DNA from: Chitinophaga lutea
Lineage (GTDB): Bacteria; Bacteroidota; Bacteroidia; Chitinophagales; Chitinophagaceae
Length of the DNA: 64,000 nt
NCBI RefSeq assembly: GCF_003813775.1
Contig: NZ_RPDH01000002.1
Span: 434,001-498,000, forward strand
Direction: 5' to 3'
Of this stretch, positions 61,818 through 64,000 are shown piece after piece; position 1 is the first letter of the stretch; every line of letters starts with the position of its first letter. Made by a program: the position numbers and the translations under genes. Below the pieces are notes generated by a model, which was not told the DNA's origin, did no database searches, and saw nothing but the letters and a program-made list of their open reading frames with translations.

Positions 61818-62810
61818 GTGAAGACGAAATTCACCAAAGAGACTTATCTATACTGGTACGAATTGATGCTGTTACTGCGCCGCTTTGAGGAAAAGGCGGG
61901 GCAACTGTACGGTATGCAAAAGATCCGTGGTTTCTGCCACCTGTATATTGGCCAGGAGGCGATTGCCGCCGGCGCCATGACCGCCACCAAACCCGGTGAC
62001 AAATTCATTACCGCTTACCGCGATCACGCTTTGGCCATCGCCAAAGGCATTTCCGCGAAAGAATGTATGGCTGAGCTGTATGGTAAAGCAACTGGCTGTT
62101 CCAAAGGTAAAGGCGGTTCCATGCACTTTTTCAATAAAGAATTAGGTTTCTTCGGCGGCCACGGCATCGTGGGCGCGCAGATCGGGACCGGGGCAGGACT
62201 GGCATTCGCGGAGCAATATCTGGGCACGGACAATGCCGTACTGTGTTTCTTCGGCGACGGCGCCGCCCGCCAGGGAATGCTGCACGAAACCTTCAACATG
62301 GCCATGCTGTGGAAACTGCCGGTAGTATTTATCTGCGAAAACAACCATTACGCCATGGGCACCTCCGTTTCCCGTACTTCCAATGTACTGGACATCTATA
62401 AACTGGCCGACGCATACGAAATGCCCGGCGATTCTATAGACGGTATGAGCTGTGAAGCCGTGCACGAAGGCATCGAAAGGGCCATCACCCGCGCCCGCGA
62501 CGGGGGCGGACCGACCCTGCTCGAAATCAAAACTTACCGCTATCGCGGCCACTCCATGAGTGACCCGGCTAAATACCGTACCAAAGAAGAGGTAGAGGAG
62601 TATAAAGAAAGAGACCCCCTTACCCAGGTATTAAAAACACTCGTGGATAACAAGTGGATCACCGACGCGGAAATCGAAGCCATTAACGAGCGCGTGAAAG
62701 CCGAAGTGGAAGAGTCCGTTAAATTCGCGGAAGAAAGCCCCTGGCCTTCAGACGATGAATTGCTGAAAGACGTGTACATCCAGCAGGATTATCCGTTTAT
62801 CGTAGATTAA
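61818..62810 (+). CDS. pdhA: Pyruvate dehydrogenase E1 component, alpha subunit
   Basis: About 330 residues from GTG 61818. Thiamine diphosphate dependent; the TPP motif GDGAARQG ... ENNHYAMGT is intact, and LRRFEEKAGQLYGMQKIRGFCHLYIGQEA, HALAIAKGIS, FGGHGIVGAQI and the phospho-loop region YRYRGHSMSDPAKYR are typical. It decarboxylates pyruvate for acetyl-CoA formation with E1 beta and E2, which are outside the window. A GTG at 61800 is an alternative; the longer open frame to 61719 includes the promoter and is not real. Spaced 45 bp from the next gene. Confidence 0.95.
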   Translation: MKTKFTKETYLYWYELMLLLRRFEEKAGQLYGMQKIRGFCHLYIGQEAIAAGAMTATKPGDKFITAYRDHALAIAKGISAKECMAELYGKATGCSKGKGGSMHFFNKELGFFGGHGIVGAQIGTGAGLAFAEQYLGTDNAVLCFFGDGAARQGMLHETFNMAMLWKLPVVFICENNHYAMGTSVSRTSNVLDIYKLADAYEMPGDSIDGMSCEAVHEGIERAITRARDGGGPTLLEIKTYRYRGHSMSDPAKYRTKEEVEEYKERDPLTQVLKTLVDNKWITDAEIEAINERVKAEVEESVKFAEESPWPSDDELLKDVYIQQDYPFIVD

Positions 62811-62855
62811 CGGCCCCCTTTACCAGCTAAATCAATATTATAATTATCGCAAACA

Positions 62856-63557
62856 ATGGCAGAAAACAAACCACACACCAAAGCGCCGGTAACCACCGGC
62901 AAATCAGAGGACTTTGACCTGCAGGCTACGGCAGACAGGGCAGGGGACTTTTATGCCAGGAACAAAAACGTTATCAACATAGGCCTGCTCGCAGTCATCG
63001 TAATTGTAGCCGGCTTCTTCGGATATAACCGTTTTATCAAAGCCCCGAACGAAAAGAAAGCACAGGAAGCCATCTTCCAGGCACAGAACTACTTTGCCGT
63101 GGATTCTTTTAAACTGGCGCTCAACGGCGACGGCAACAACTACGGCTTTTTGCAGGTGGTTGACAAATTCGGCGGCACCAAAGCAGGCAACCTCGCCAAA
63201 TACAGCGCGGGTGTTTGTTATGTGAAACTCGGCGACTACCAGAAAGGCATCGATATGCTGAAAAGCTTTTCCAGCGGCGACCTGGTGATCCAGTCCCTTG
63301 CGAACGGCCTCATCGGCGACGCTTACATGGAACTGAACAAGGCGGATGATGCCGTATCATACTACAAGAAAGCCGGTGCGGACGACAACGAGCTGACTTC
63401 CCCCATCTACCTGCTGCGTGCAGGGCTGGCGCTGGAGAAAGCCAACAAACCGCAGGAAGCTATTGCGGTGTACCAGGAAATCAAACAAAAATACCCACAG
63501 ACGAACGAGGGCCGCGAAATGGAGAAATACCTGGCAAGGCTCGGAGTGGTGAAATAA
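62856..63557 (+). CDS. TPR-containing single-pass membrane protein (YfgM-like)
   Basis: A 233-residue protein: cytoplasmic N-terminus (about 45 residues), one membrane helix (VINIGLLAVIVIVAGFFGYN), then a periplasmic TPR array (about 70-230: AQEAIFQAQNYFAVDS, LAKYSAGVCYVKLGDYQKGIDML, GLIGDAYMELNKADDAVSYYKK, AGLALEKANKPQEAIAVYQEI). The architecture matches YfgM-type tetratricopeptide proteins that act with secretion chaperones in E. coli. It follows pdhA on the same strand and precedes ribH by 9 bp. Confidence 0.85.
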   Translation: MAENKPHTKAPVTTGKSEDFDLQATADRAGDFYARNKNVINIGLLAVIVIVAGFFGYNRFIKAPNEKKAQEAIFQAQNYFAVDSFKLALNGDGNNYGFLQVVDKFGGTKAGNLAKYSAGVCYVKLGDYQKGIDMLKSFSSGDLVIQSLANGLIGDAYMELNKADDAVSYYKKAGADDNELTSPIYLLRAGLALEKANKPQEAIAVYQEIKQKYPQTNEGREMEKYLARLGVVK

Positions 63558-63566
63558 TTTCGGGAA

Positions 63567-64000
63567 ATGTCCATACACAATCAGACTTTACTCAACGACG
63601 CTGGCATTCTTCACCTGGAGGGTGCCAGTGTTGTTATTGTTTATACGGAATGGAACGATGCCGTTGTAGGCGAACTGGCCGCCGGTTGCGAGCGTGTGCT
63701 CGACCAGCACCAGGTGAGGCACACCAAGGTGCGCGTTCCCGGTTCCTTTGAATTGCCTTTCGCCTGCAAACAAATCTGGGAGCAGACCAAAGGCACCGGC
63801 GCACAACCCTCCGCCATCGTGGCTTTCGGCTGCGTCATCCGCGGCGAAACGCCTCACTTCGACTATGTATGCAAAGCCGTGACCGACGGCATTCTGCAAC
63901 TGAACCTCGAATTGCCGGTACCCGTGATCTTCGGCGTACTCACCGTCAACAACGAAGAACAGGCCACCGACCGCCTTGGCGGCGCACACGGCCATAAAGG
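63567..64000 (+). CDS. ribH: 6,7-dimethyl-8-ribityllumazine synthase (cut by window edge)
   Basis: ATG 63567; 144 codons are present, the C-terminus lies past the window end. Lumazine synthase features: VVIVYTEWNDAVVGEL, VPGSFELPFACKQIW, IVAFGCVIRGETPHFDYVCKAV, and PVIFGVLTVNNEEQATDRLGG with the catalytic His in ETPHFDY. It condenses a ribityl-aminouracil with 3,4-dihydroxy-2-butanone phosphate in riboflavin synthesis. Usual length is about 155-165 residues, so only the C-terminal 15-20 are missing. Confidence 0.93.
   Translation, partial: MSIHNQTLLNDAGILHLEGASVVIVYTEWNDAVVGELAAGCERVLDQHQVRHTKVRVPGSFELPFACKQIWEQTKGTGAQPSAIVAFGCVIRGETPHFDYVCKAVTDGILQLNLELPVPVIFGVLTVNNEEQATDRLGGAHGHK

Overview
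The window looks like chromosomal DNA of a Bacteroidota member, most likely Chitinophaga or a close relative in Chitinophagaceae. Evidence: a SusC/SusD pair controlled by an ECF sigma factor and a FecR-type anti-sigma factor, promoters with the Bacteroidota -7 box TAnnTTTG, secreted TlpA-like proteins with long N-terminal domains, menaquinone synthesis by the futalosine route (MqnA), PUR-alpha-like and DUF2911 proteins, and fairly GC-rich codons with A-rich start regions. No insertion sequence, prophage, CRISPR array, tRNA or rRNA was recognised. Genus assignment is inference.

Layout. 1-6.2 kb: a patatin-like protein cut by the left edge, then a three-gene minus-strand unit (UbiA-type phosphoribosyl-polyprenol synthase, DprE2-like reductase, HAD phosphatase) opposite a GT-C-like membrane protein, and an EamA transporter. 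6.2-18 kb: MgtC with a Rof-like protein, purC, an MsbA-type ABC exporter behind a long leader, a PUR-alpha-like protein, a TlpA-like protein, pgi, a TspO-related protein, prfB with a programmed +1 frameshift, and pruA. 17.8-26.2 kb: a complete ECF sigma / FecR / SusC / SusD / TlpA locus. 26.4-32.6 kb: secreted Bcp peroxiredoxin, an outer-membrane barrel, pyrR-pyrB, a large FtsX-type permease and a DUF486 protein. 32.6-38.1 kb: secreted PIG-L deacetylase, two unannotated microproteins, a sodium:solute symporter, then a DUF2911 protein.

38.1-42.0 kb: a four-gene signalling unit (unknown protein, multi-pass membrane protein, histidine kinase, LuxR-type regulator) separated from a divergent beta-sandwich protein gene by a region with a perfect 20-bp palindrome. 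42-50.4 kb: a cluster of phased octamers, xerD, pyruvate carboxylase, a lipoprotein, ndk and nrnA. 50.5-52.4 kb: an array of four tandem hairpins running into the start codon of an FKBP lipoprotein, then a secreted repeat protein. 52.6-55.1 kb: a compact four-gene operon (two zinc-ribbon proteins, one unknown protein, one SPFH-SHOCT protein); this is the best candidate for an undescribed system and recalls the membrane-stress operon ydjGHI of Bacillus. 55.3-64 kb: DCC-family protein, purB, mqnA, an F420-reductase-like protein, a 100-bp-period repeat, an MFS pump, DUF1328, recF, pdhA, a TPR membrane protein and the start of ribH.

Most of the window is housekeeping (purine, pyrimidine, central carbon, translation, repair) interleaved with envelope functions. 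The interest lies in the SPFH operon, the hairpin array, the prfB frameshift site with a TAA stop, the arabinan-precursor-like cluster without its FAD oxidase, and several unexplained repeats in intergenic DNA.
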